Below are positions 8,099 through 17,300 of a stretch of 28,021 bases of DNA, piece by piece; the first letter of the stretch is position 1; each line of letters begins with the position of its first letter. Source of the DNA: Lysobacter sp. (GTDB lineage: Bacteria > Pseudomonadota > Gammaproteobacteria > Xanthomonadales > Xanthomonadaceae); the NCBI GenBank assembly GCA_030151365.1, contig JASLDW010000086.1:1-28021 (forward strand), in the 5' to 3' direction. A program made the position numbers and the translations under genes. Under the pieces are notes generated by a model. It was not told the origin of the DNA. It searched no databases and worked only from the letters and a program-made list of their open reading frames with translations.

Positions 8099-8127
8099 TT
8101 GTTAAGGAAACATAAACGGACTAGAAT
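8099..8127 (+). promoter_or_regulatory. Sigma70-type promoter for the secreted protein at 8180
   Basis: TTGTTA (8099-8104), a 17-base spacer and TAGAAT (8122-8127) fit a sigma70 promoter well. The predicted leader of about 46 bases holds AGAGGGGAA (8140-8148) and a small hairpin GGGC/GCCC (8154-8166) before the ATG at 8180. Confidence 0.6.
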
Positions 8128-8179
8128 CGACTCGTTCAAAAGAGGGGAACTTCGGGCATTTCGCCCAGTCTGACTGCCG

Positions 8180-8989
8180 ATGAACAACCGGTTTCGCACC
8201 GCTGTCGCCGTTTCCCTGCTGGCTCTTGCCTGCAGCGGCGCCGCGTATGCGCAGTCATCGACCTATGTTCCGATCGTGAACAACAAGAGCGGCAAGGTCG
8301 AAGCGTTCCTTCAGCTCGATCCGATGACCGCCAGCGGCAAGCGTGCGCAATGGCGTTTCGGCAGCAACTCCCTCGACAGCGCCTTCGGTCTTGGCAACGG
8401 CGAATCGCTCGCCCTGCTCTGCGATTCCGGCACCACGCCACAATCGATCCGCAACCTTTCCAGCAGCTGCATGCTGGGTTCGCTGGGCCACCATGGTGTC
8501 GGCGCCAGCGTGCAGAAGGGCGCCAATCGCGCCGGCTTCAACCTCGGCAAGGGCAATTCCGGCCTCCCCGAATGGCTGACACCGGTCAACGGCAAGGTTC
8601 AGCAGACCGACCTGGCCCTCTTCGCCGAGCGCACCGTCGGCCGCAATGGCGTAGTCTCGATCGGTGGCACCACCGCGAATGCCCGCCTGGTCCCCGTCAA
8701 TGAAGCTCCGTCGGTGCTTGCAGATCGCTGGAACACCCAATCGCTCAGCGTCGGTGGCGGCGTCGGCAACATCCGCGCCAACATCTTCGGCCGCGTCGTC
8801 AGCGTCCCCGGCCAGCCCCGGTTCGAAGGCTTCGGCCTCGGCGTGACCTGGCGCACCCCATGGAGCGGCCAGCTCTCGGTGGGCGCCGAAAACATCGTCA
8901 CCAAGGGCAGCAATCCCTTCGCCGTTCCAGGCAAGGACGGCAAGGAAGACAGCACCGTTCCCTACGTGCGCTATCAGCAGGATCTTTGA
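8180..8989 (+). CDS. Secreted protein of unknown function
   Basis: 269 residues. I do not recognise the family. A clear signal peptide ends in GAAYAQ (cleavage near residue 24), so the product is exported. The mature part is rich in Gly, Ser, Asn and Val, with short alternating hydrophobic stretches that suggest mostly beta structure, perhaps associated with the outer membrane (for example GGVGNIRANIFGRVVSV, GFGLGVTWRTP). The C-terminus is not the aromatic residue typical of outer-membrane barrels. Two cysteines about 16 residues apart (LLCDSG, SSSCML) could pair. It has its own promoter and terminator, so it is a single-gene unit. The start codon lacks a nearby Shine-Dalgarno sequence, the best one being over 30 bases upstream. 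Confidence 0.8.
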   Translation: MNNRFRTAVAVSLLALACSGAAYAQSSTYVPIVNNKSGKVEAFLQLDPMTASGKRAQWRFGSNSLDSAFGLGNGESLALLCDSGTTPQSIRNLSSSCMLGSLGHHGVGASVQKGANRAGFNLGKGNSGLPEWLTPVNGKVQQTDLALFAERTVGRNGVVSIGGTTANARLVPVNEAPSVLADRWNTQSLSVGGGVGNIRANIFGRVVSVPGQPRFEGFGLGVTWRTPWSGQLSVGAENIVTKGSNPFAVPGKDGKEDSTVPYVRYQQDL

Positions 8990-9016
8990 TTCGGCCTTGG
9001 GATGATCGATGAAACG

Positions 9017-9039
9017 AACCGCCGCGAGGCGGTTTTTTT
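9017..9039 (+). terminator. Intrinsic terminator of the secreted-protein gene
   Basis: AACCGCC, loop GCGA, GGCGGTT, running into seven Ts. A textbook Rho-independent terminator 27 bases after the stop codon. Confidence 0.92.
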
Positions 9040-9110
9040 GATCCCTGCCAGTCGAGCCATTCCCGGCTCGCTCCCGTCCAACAACAATTTTTGATTGCGC
9101 ACTGCCCAAG

Positions 9111-9138
9111 AAAAAACCGGCCCCTTTCGGGGCCGGTT
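9111..9138 (-). terminator. Intrinsic terminator of the downstream TonB-dependent receptor
   Basis: On the minus strand AACCGGCCCC, loop GAAA, GGGGCCGGTT, then a T-run (A tract 9111-9116). It lies 28 bases past the receptor stop codon. Confidence 0.92.
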
Positions 9139-9166
9139 CGTCTTGCGTACCGCAAACCTGCAGGAA

Positions 9167-12100
9167 TCAGAAGTCGTAGGACGCCGACAACTGCACGTAG
9201 CGCGGAGTGGTATAGCTCTGGGGCAGCATGTAGATGTTGGTCACACTGTAACCCGCATCGTCTTCGCTGGCCGAGTAGTACGAGGTCGGCGTGCGCCTGT
9301 TGAGCACGTTGAAGACGTTCAGGTTCAACGCCAACTTGTGCTGCAGGGCTGCCGGCTTCCAGGTCAGACCCAAGTCGAGGCGATGCGTCCAAGGCGAGGT
9401 CTTCTTGCCCGGGGTCCACGGTTCGCCGAAGCAGGTGTGGTAGCTGTCGTAGTAGCCGATCGGATCCGCTGCCGGATCGTTGTTGTGATCGAGATCGCCC
9501 TTCGGATCGTAGTAACCGAAGCACGAGATCGGTGCACCCGAAGCGATACGCAGGCTACCGCTGACCAGCCATTCCGGGGTGATCGCATAAGCGGCATGCG
9601 CCTTCAACTGGTGACGGCGGTCGTTCGGCAGATAACCATCGGAATAGGCCATGATCTGCCATGCATCCCAGTTCTGGCTGGTTGCCACGCCATTGTCATG
9701 GGCATTGGCACCCTGTCCGGTATCCGAGTTGGCCGGACCTTCCGAGTTGCCGTGCGACTTGCTGAAGGTGTAGTCGATGCGCGCTTCCCACTTGCCGTCC
9801 CAACGATGCTCCAGGAAGAGATCAAGCGCGTTGTAGCTGCGCTTGAGGGCAGGCATGCCCAAGGCAGTTGCAGCAATCTTGGACTTGTAGTAGCTGCCAG
9901 GCACACGCGAATAAATGCCGCCTGGGGTACCAGTGACCTCGCCGAAGGCGTACGTGTTGCTGCCATTCGGGTTGAACATGTAGCAGCCGGAGATGGCGTA
10001 CTGCTTGCCACCGACCGTACCAACATACTGCGAGAGGCTACCGTTTTTAGCGCTGCCGGTGCTGACATTCTGGATCACGGGGGTCATGCCAGCCTGGGCC
10101 ATCATGGTCAACGGATCGCAGACGTCATCGATTGCCTGTTTCAGTTCACGGTGAGTGAGCTTGGCGCCGACGGTCCACTTCTGGGTCAGGGCATGCTCGA
10201 AGCCAAGCACGAACTCATCCTGATATTCGGACTTGATGTCCGACGGCACGTAGGTCAGCGGATCCTTCGGAGTACCGGTTTCACCGTTGGAGGACACCGG
10301 ACCCGCCGGCGTGCTCGTTCCGACGCCCTTGACCGGAGTCAGGCCAGTCGGCACGCCATTGGCGTCGATGCCGGTATAGGTGAAGTATTCACGCGTATAG
10401 GTCGATGCGCCCACGCCACGGATGGCCACGGCGTTCGGCATGTTCAGGAAGTAGCGACCCGCCTGTCCGAAGACCTTGAAGCTGGAATCGCCATTGACGT
10501 CCCAGACGAAACCGAGGCGCGGCTGCCACTGGACACCGCTATCCACGAACTTCTGGCCGGTGTCGGAGAAGTTCTGGAACTTGTCGGCGCGGATACCGAG
10601 CGACAGCAGGAGGTTGTCGGTGATGCGCCACTTGTCTTCCAGATAGTAGGCATTCTGCGTGTTGTGCATGCTGGTGGTATCGAAATACCGCAGCTTGCTG
10701 ACGAAATAGCCGCAGTTGCTGGCTGTGGCATTCGGCGTGCCGTTACACGCACCTGCACCGGTACCGGTCGGACCGACGCCTAGGCTGGCGGAGATGTTGG
10801 CGTTGCCGGTCGATGCCTTACCGTAACCCCAGTAGTCGGCTACCTGGCTGGTGCCTTCGTTGTCACCCTGCAGCTTGGTGTTGTCCATGCCCAAGGTCAG
10901 GTCGTGCCGACCCAGGATCCATTCCAGTTCGATGCGCAGGCCGCTGGTGCTGTCCTTGGTGTTCTGGGTGGCACGGTAATCGGACTGCGAGTTCTTGATG
11001 GCGTGACCACCATTGAGAGCCGGGTTTTGGCTGGTGGTGGTCGCCGTCACCGGCAGACCGGTCAGGTACGGGTCGGTGTTGTACTGATTGCTGGAACGGC
11101 CATAGACCGCGCTCAAGGTGAGGTTGTCGGTCAGGTAACCGGTGTACTTCAACACCTCGAAATGGGTGTTGTTCGTGGTGGTCGTCGCCCGATTGAGCAC
11201 GTTGCCGAAAGAGTACGAGTTCCAATCGAAGTGGTACTGGTCACCGGTCTCCTTGTAGCGCTCGGCGACATAGGTGGCTTCCAGCAGATTGTTGCTGTTG
11301 ATGTTCCAATTGATCTTCGCGTACAGCTTCGGATCATTGGACTTGTACTTGCTGCCAGTTGGCGAGAAGCCGGCATCGGGATTGCCACCCGGCACCCAGC
11401 GGTTGTCCTTCTCGGTTTCAGCCGACACGAAGAAGAACAGCTTGTCCTTGACGATCGGACCGCCGACATAGGCCGAATACACGTTGCCCCAGCTCAGGCG
11501 ATCCTTGCCGCTGTCATACGGCTTGCCGACAAGCGTCGGATCCGAATATGTATAGACGTTCGGCGGCAGGGCCTTCGCGCCGCTGAAGTCCATATTCGGG
11601 TAATTGCGGTTAGGACGCGATTCCGTCAGCTGCTTCGGCTGGAAGATCACCTGTCCACCGAACTTCCATTCGTTGGTGCCGTGCTTGCCGATCTGGCTGA
11701 TCACGCCACCGGCCGAACGGCCATACTTGGCGCCATAGCCACCGGTGAAGGTTTCCTGCTGCTCGATCGAACCATAGGGCAGCGTGAAGCCGCCGATGTT
11801 GGTCATCGGGTTGCCGGAGAAGAAGCCGTTGAGGTAGTAGGCATTTTCCGCAACGCTCGATCCGCCAAACGCAATCTGGTTGCCGAAGTACGTGCCGTTG
11901 CCGGTTACGGCGCCAGGAGAAAGCAGCGCGATCGACTCAGCTGAACGGGCGATCGGCAAGCGCTTGAGTTGCGCTGCGGTCACGACCGTGCTGGTCGATA
12001 CCGTGGTCACGTCGATTGCCGAAGCGCCATTACCGGTGACCGTCACCGTGCCCAGCGTGTTGCCACTGTTGCCCGCGGCCTGTTCGGCGACGAACTGCAC

Positions 12101-12388
12101 GCCCGCACCTTGACCCGGAGTCACGACAACACTGCGCTTGTTGGCACCCGAGGTGACGGTATAGTTGCCGACCGGCAGCGAGCCGATGTTGAAGCGGCCT
12201 TGCGAATCCGCAGTCACGGTGCGGGTGAAGCCTGCGTCATTTGAAACGGTAACCGTGGCGCCGGCCGTCGTGGTGCCATAGACGTTACCGCTGGTGGACT
12301 GAGCTTGCACGGCGCCTGCGAAGCAGAGACCGAGCGCGACGGTCAAGGCGCTGCGCTTGAAGCCGGACCTGATTGAATTGGATGCCAT
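9167..12388 (-). CDS. Oar-like TonB-dependent receptor (copy 1)
   Basis: 1073 residues from the ATG at 12386-12388, chosen because its N-terminus then matches the paralogue; an ATG five codons earlier exists. A signal peptide ends in AVQAQ near residue 30. A carboxypeptidase-regulatory-like beta domain (about 30-105) is followed by a TonB-box-like TVTVTG, a plug domain (about 125-230, with PIARSAESIALLSPGAV and GGYGAKYGRSAGGVISQ) and a long beta-barrel ending in YVQLSASYDF, the usual aromatic C-terminus. It lies in the outer membrane and takes up a ligand using TonB energy; the ligand is unknown. Several cysteine pairs occur in predicted extracellular parts. It is highly similar to the receptor at 14342-17539. 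The gene has its own regulated promoter region and terminator. Confidence 0.93.
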   Translation of the reverse strand: MASNSIRSGFKRSALTVALGLCFAGAVQAQSTSGNVYGTTTAGATVTVSNDAGFTRTVTADSQGRFNIGSLPVGNYTVTSGANKRSVVVTPGQGAGVQFVAEQAAGNSGNTLGTVTVTGNGASAIDVTTVSTSTVVTAAQLKRLPIARSAESIALLSPGAVTGNGTYFGNQIAFGGSSVAENAYYLNGFFSGNPMTNIGGFTLPYGSIEQQETFTGGYGAKYGRSAGGVISQIGKHGTNEWKFGGQVIFQPKQLTESRPNRNYPNMDFSGAKALPPNVYTYSDPTLVGKPYDSGKDRLSWGNVYSAYVGGPIVKDKLFFFVSAETEKDNRWVPGGNPDAGFSPTGSKYKSNDPKLYAKINWNINSNNLLEATYVAERYKETGDQYHFDWNSYSFGNVLNRATTTTNNTHFEVLKYTGYLTDNLTLSAVYGRSSNQYNTDPYLTGLPVTATTTSQNPALNGGHAIKNSQSDYRATQNTKDSTSGLRIELEWILGRHDLTLGMDNTKLQGDNEGTSQVADYWGYGKASTGNANISASLGVGPTGTGAGACNGTPNATASNCGYFVSKLRYFDTTSMHNTQNAYYLEDKWRITDNLLLSLGIRADKFQNFSDTGQKFVDSGVQWQPRLGFVWDVNGDSSFKVFGQAGRYFLNMPNAVAIRGVGASTYTREYFTYTGIDANGVPTGLTPVKGVGTSTPAGPVSSNGETGTPKDPLTYVPSDIKSEYQDEFVLGFEHALTQKWTVGAKLTHRELKQAIDDVCDPLTMMAQAGMTPVIQNVSTGSAKNGSLSQYVGTVGGKQYAISGCYMFNPNGSNTYAFGEVTGTPGGIYSRVPGSYYKSKIAATALGMPALKRSYNALDLFLEHRWDGKWEARIDYTFSKSHGNSEGPANSDTGQGANAHDNGVATSQNWDAWQIMAYSDGYLPNDRRHQLKAHAAYAITPEWLVSGSLRIASGAPISCFGYYDPKGDLDHNNDPAADPIGYYDSYHTCFGEPWTPGKKTSPWTHRLDLGLTWKPAALQHKLALNLNVFNVLNRRTPTSYYSASEDDAGYSVTNIYMLPQSYTTPRYVQLSASYDF

Positions 12389-12449
12389 TGATTTGAACCC
12401 CATGGGTGTGGAAACGCGTTATGAACATCGCCGGCCAGCCGGAACCGAC

Positions 12450-12512
12450 TTGCCTGACTCCCCGACTATGCGATAGGAACAATTCTTTAACAACCCGGCA
12501 GCACCCATTCAT
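12450..12512 (-). promoter_or_regulatory. Conserved leader/promoter block of receptor copy 1
   Basis: Three segments here recur in the same order and near-equal spacing before the second receptor (plus-strand reading): TTGCCTGAC (12450-12458), AACAATTCTTTAAC (12478-12491) and GCAGCACCCATTCAT (12498-12512). A possible -10 TATGAA lies at 12508-12513 on the minus strand. The gap between the sulfotransferase and this receptor (12389-12687) otherwise holds the CRP-type site and no gene. Confidence 0.55.
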
Positions 12513-12550
12513 ATTTCTATTTCTACCTTTCCGTTGACACCGCACCTCAT

Positions 12551-12574
12551 AATTTGTGACGAAAATCACAAATT
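12551..12574. promoter_or_regulatory. Perfect CRP/Clp-type binding site
   Basis: AATTTGTGA (12551-12559), six bases, TCACAAATT (12566-12574): a perfect nine-base inverted repeat containing TGTGA-N6-TCACA, the core of the CRP consensus shared by Xanthomonas and Lysobacter Clp. Its centre is 174 bases upstream of the receptor start. If transcription starts near 12501, as a TATGAA box would suggest, the centre falls near -61.5, a classical activating position. Confidence 0.8.
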
Positions 12575-12687
12575 ACTTCGACATGATTTAGCTCGCCATT
12601 AGACAAGCCCAATCAAATTTGCTGCATAGCACAAATCTTGCTTCGCGAAACCTAACCCGAACCTCCTTTCAAGCATTTCGGTCGCCC

Positions 12688-14268
12688 TCAGGACTGATGC
12701 GGGATATCGATGCCCCCTGCTCGCAACGCCTCCATCAGTGGCTGCAGATGCTGGGCATATGGCGCCCATTTGGAGGACTCTCGTCGAGCAATTTCGCTCC
12801 GGACCTGGACCGAACTGGCGGTTGCCACGGCGCGCGTGCTGGTCCGGGTGCTTTGCATGCCACCCACGAAATCGAGGCCGCAAAACGCCGCGACTTCCTT
12901 CATCACCTGCTCCGGATCGGTGGTCAGTCGCGCGTATTCCACGTCGAGGATCCGCCCCGGGAATGCCGCATGCCAATGCGCCATCAGCCGTCGGTACTGA
13001 AGGAAATAATCCGCCAGCTCGAGCTGGTCATAGGAATGGCGGTTGGCTTCGGAAAACAGTTCGCGCAGGTTGGAGAAACAGGTTTCGACCGGGTCGCGCA
13101 CCATGTGAAGGATCCTGGCCTGCGGCAACGCCCGACAAATGAATCCGACATTGAAGAAATTGGTCGGTTGCTTGTCGGTGAAATGCGAATGCCCGTCCAG
13201 TCTCCATGCAACACCATCCAGATATCGGCGCCCGACCTCGGTGAAATCGACGCCGTCCATCCTTTGGACGATGCCGATGTCGAGGGGGATCCTGCCATGG
13301 TGGTCGGTGGCGTAACGCATCTCGCGGGTGAAGTCGTACAACTCCCCCATGCTCATCACCTGCGGACTCGCTGCCAGCAACTGCTCGAGGAGCGTCGTGC
13401 CCGACCGATGCATTCCGACGATGAAAATCGGGGTCACGGAACCGGGCATGCCCCCTGCCGGCACATCCCGGGGCGTCCAGGCCTCGAGCGCTTCCACGAG
13501 TTCGCGGGTTTCCGCCATGTCGTAACGAAAAGTGGAACGCATGACCCGGCAAAATCCTTGAAGCACCCGCCAAGCCGCTTCGTATTCGCCAAGATCATCC
13601 AGCTCCTTGTGCAACGCACGCGCCGCAGTCGCTATTTCGGCCGGCCGCAAACCGGGAGTCTGCAGCAGCATTTGCAACGCACGGACATGGTTGCTCCCGG
13701 CAGTCTGCTTGCGCAGGCGCGACAACCCCCACCACGCCGGCGCGATACGCGAATCGCGTGCAAGGATCCATTCGAAATCGACCGCCGCATCATCCAGTCG
13801 GCCATGGCTGGCGAGGAACTGCCCGCGTTGCAGGCGCGCATCGATATCGGCCGGGGCCTTGAGCGTGGCCGCTTCGGCACAGCGCATGCCAAGGTCGAAA
13901 TCTCCCAGGCTGTACAGCTGTTTCGCGCATTCCGTCAGGACGAAGTGCGGTGCATCGCCGTTTTCCAACACCTGCGTGGCCAATCCGCGAAGCGAAGCGT
14001 CTTCGCCAAAGGTGCGCAGCCGGCGCAACAGGCCCAGGATCGAATCGGTTGAATGCTTCGCCGCGCACGACGCGCGGCGCGTCCAGTCGTGCGCGCGCCG
14101 ATAATTGCCTGCAAAGGATTCGACATAGGACAGTTCAACCATCACCTCGGCGGATTCCGGCTCGATGGCAAGTGCTTCGAGCCAGGCCGCACGCGCTGCC
14201 ATCCAATTTTCTTCCTCGGCATGGCGCTCGGCACGTGCGGCGATGGATTGCAATGTCGTCGGCGTCAT
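12688..14268 (-). CDS. TPR-containing sulfotransferase
   Basis: 526 residues, cytoplasmic, with no signal peptide. Residues about 5-235 are helical TPR-like repeats (for example WMAARAAWLEALAIEPESAEV). The C-terminal half is a PAPS-dependent sulfotransferase domain (Sulfotransfer_3 type). The 5'-phosphosulfate loop is GMHRSGTTLLEQLL (285-298), with DKQPTNFF near 365-372 and the 3'-phosphate motif HMVRDPVETCFSNL (388-401). The RSGTT loop also resembles protein tyrosine sulfotransferases; the acceptor cannot be read from sequence. AGGA about eight bases upstream supports the start. The gene sits between two paralogous TonB-dependent receptors, right after the terminator of one. That suggests its target is linked to the receptors or their ligand, which is inference. 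Confidence 0.9.
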   Translation of the reverse strand: MTPTTLQSIAARAERHAEEENWMAARAAWLEALAIEPESAEVMVELSYVESFAGNYRRAHDWTRRASCAAKHSTDSILGLLRRLRTFGEDASLRGLATQVLENGDAPHFVLTECAKQLYSLGDFDLGMRCAEAATLKAPADIDARLQRGQFLASHGRLDDAAVDFEWILARDSRIAPAWWGLSRLRKQTAGSNHVRALQMLLQTPGLRPAEIATAARALHKELDDLGEYEAAWRVLQGFCRVMRSTFRYDMAETRELVEALEAWTPRDVPAGGMPGSVTPIFIVGMHRSGTTLLEQLLAASPQVMSMGELYDFTREMRYATDHHGRIPLDIGIVQRMDGVDFTEVGRRYLDGVAWRLDGHSHFTDKQPTNFFNVGFICRALPQARILHMVRDPVETCFSNLRELFSEANRHSYDQLELADYFLQYRRLMAHWHAAFPGRILDVEYARLTTDPEQVMKEVAAFCGLDFVGGMQSTRTSTRAVATASSVQVRSEIARRESSKWAPYAQHLQPLMEALRAGGIDIPHQS

Positions 14269-14281
14269 CGCGCCATCCTAC

Positions 14282-14313
14282 AAGAAAGAAACCGACCCCT
14301 TGCGGGGTCGGTT
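14282..14313 (-). terminator. Intrinsic terminator between receptor copy 2 and the sulfotransferase
   Basis: On the minus strand AACCGACCCC, loop GCAA, GGGGTCGGTT, then TTCTTTCTTG. The T-rich tail is interrupted by C, so some read-through is plausible. The sulfotransferase ATG (14268) lies only 14 bases beyond it. Confidence 0.85.
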
Positions 14314-14341
14314 CCGGTTGCCGCAGGCGGAATTCGTTCGA

Positions 14342-17300
14342 TCAGTAATCGTACGAAACCGAGAGTTGCACGTAACGCGGGGTGCTGTAGGAATTCGCGC
14401 GCATCGACTCGACCGGTACCTGATACGGCGTTTCCGTCTCGCCGTATGGATATACCGAGGTCACCGTCCGCTTGTTGAGGATGTTGAACACGTTCAAGTT
14501 GACCGCCAGCTTGTGCTGCAGGAACGCAGGCTTGTAGGTCAACGCCATGTCGAGGCGATGCATCCACGGCGTCCGCGTCTTGCCCGGCGTCCATGCCTGG
14601 CCGAAGCAGGTGTGATAGCTGTTGAAATAGCCGATCGGATCGGCCGCAGCCGATGTATGGTCGATGGAACCGTCCGGGTCGTAGTAGCCGAAGCAGCTGA
14701 TCGGCGCGCCGGATGCAATGGTTGCATTGGCGCTCACCATCCATTCCGGCGTGATGGCATAGCTGCCATGCGCCTTCAGCACGTGGGTACGATCGTTCGG
14801 CAGCGACCCGTTGGCATATTGCATGATCTGCCAGGCGTCCCAGTTCTGGCTGGTCCCCACGCCGTTGTCGTGCGCATCGGAACCTTGCCCGGTATCCGAG
14901 TTGGCCGGACCTTCCGAATTGCCGCGCGAGTGGCTGAAGGTGTAGTCGATGCGCGCTTCCCACTTGCCGTCGAACGGATGCTCCAGGAACAGGTCGAGGG
15001 CACTGTAGGTGCGCTTCAGCTTGGGCATGCCCAGCTGCGACGAGCTCACCTTCGCGGTGTAGCGCGCGCCGCCCGGATTGGTGACATTGGCGAAGCTGTA
15101 GGTATTGCTGCCGCCCGGGTTGAACATGTAGCAATACGTCACGTTGTACGTATTGCCATCCGGGCCAGTGGCGTAGATCGACGACGTCGGTGCATTGAAC
15201 GAGGCATTGGTCAATCCGGCGGCGCTGGCCAGCGTGTATGGATCGCAGACGTCGTCGATGGCCGACTTCAGGTCGCGGTAGGTCAGCTTGGCGCCCATCG
15301 TCCAGGACTTGGTCAGGTTGGCCTGGAAGCCCAACACGAACTCGTCCTGGTATTCCGACTTGATGTCCTTGGGCACGTACCCCATCGGATCCTTCGGCGC
15401 ACCGGTTTCGCCATCGGACGACACCGGGCCGGCGGGGCCCGTGCCTGCGGTGTTGTTCACCGGCGTCAGGCCGGTCGGCACGCCATTGGAATCGATGCCG
15501 CTATAGGTGTAGTACTCGCGAGTGTAGGTCGACATGCCGACGCCACGGATCGCCACTGCGTTGGGAATGGCGAGGAAGTAGCGACCCGCGTTGCCGAAGA
15601 CCTTGAACGAGGAATCACCGAACATGTCCCAGCTGAAGCCCAGGCGCGGCTCCCACTGCGCGCCGCTGTTCACGTAACGGACGCCGGTGGCGCTGTAGTT
15701 CTGGAACTTGTCGTTGCGGATGCCCAACGACAGCAGGAACTTGTCGGTGACCTGCCAGCGGTCTTCCAGGTACCAGGCCTGTTGCTTCAGCGACATGCTG
15801 GTGGTGTCGAAGTAGTTCAGGCTGGACACGAAGTAACCGCAGTTGCTGGACCCGCCGACCGGGATGCCATTGCCGCCGGAATCCACCGATCCGGTGCCGT
15901 CCACCAACGGAGTACCGTTGCAGGCACCGGGTGCCGCACCGGTCGGGCCAACACCCAAACCGCCGCTGATGTTGGACAAATCACTGCCGGCCTTGCCGTA
16001 ACGCCAGTAGGGCGCGACCTGGGTATAGCCTTCGTTGATGCCTTTCAGGGTAGTGTTGTCGATACCCGCGCTCAGGGTATGGCGACCGAGCACGTATTCC
16101 AGCTCGACGCGATAACCATCGGTCTTGTCCTGGGTATTCTTGTTGGCCGAATAATCCACCTGCGAATTGGTGAGCGATCCGCCACCAGGCATGGAGGGAT
16201 TCTGGTTGTAGGACCTGCTGATCACCGGCAGGCCACTGATGTACGGATCGCTGTTGTAACGCTTGTCCGAACGGCCATAAAGCGCGGTCAGCGTCAGCTT
16301 GTCGGTCAGGTAGCCGGTGTACTTGAGGATGTTGAAGCGGTTGTCTTCCTGGTTGGCCGTCGCCGGATTGCCCTTGGTGGTGAAGGCCTGGCTGTTCCAG
16401 TCATAGTTGTACTGGTCGCCGCTGGTGCGGTACTTCTCCTGGATGTGGGTGTACTCGAGCAGGTTGCTGGAATTGATGTTCCAGTTCAGCTTCAGATACA
16501 TCTTCGGGTCGCGCGACGAGGTTTTCGAACCCAGCTGCTGCGAATCGAAGTCCGGGCTGACAGGCGCAGCGGTCGTGTGCGTCAGCGTGGTTTCGTAGGA
16601 CAGGAAGGCGAACAGCTTGTCCTTGACCAGCGGACCACTGATATAGGCCGAATAGGTATTGGCCCACGACTTGTTGTTCTTGCCGCGTGCATACACCGCT
16701 CCGACATCGTTCGGCACGTCGTACGAGTACTGGGAATTCGGCAGTCCCGGCGGATGGAGAACGGTATCCGGGTTGGTCTCGACCAGCGATTGCGGCGTCC
16801 ACACGACTTGCCCGCCGAAGTGGAACTTGTTGGTGCCGCTCTTGCCGACCTGGCTGATCACGCCACCGTCGGAACGGCCGTACTTGGCGCCGTAACCGCC
16901 GGTATAGGTTTCCTGCTGCTCGATCGAGCCATAGGGCAACTGGAATCCGCCAACGTTGGTCATCGGGTTGCCGCTGAAGTAACCATTGATGTAGTAGGCG
17001 TTTTCCGCGACGCTGGAACCGCCGAACGAGACTTCCTTGCCGAAGAAGGTGCCGTTGCCGCCAACCGCGCCGGGCGACAACAATGCGATCGCTTCGGCCG
17101 AACGGGCGATCGGCAGGCGCTTCAGCTGCGCGGCGGTGACGACGGTGCGGGTATCGGTCTGGGTGACGTCGATCGCCGGGGCGCCATGGGCCGTCACCGT
17201 GATCGTGCCGAGGGTGTTGCCCGAATTGCTGGGCGGCGCGACGAAAGACACGTTGGCGCCAGCACCAGGCGTGACGACGACTTCGCGACTGTTGCTCCCC

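Noticed and set aside
12595..12640. Imperfect hairpin ATTTGTGC/GCAGCAAAT on the minus strand after the sulfotransferase gene
   Set aside because: It has a bulge and lacks a T-run, so I do not call it a terminator; the CRP-like half-site in it is too weak.
12662..12667. A perfect AGGAGG on the minus strand after the sulfotransferase stop codon
   Set aside because: No ATG, GTG or TTG follows within a usable distance and no open frame starts there, so it is probably chance.
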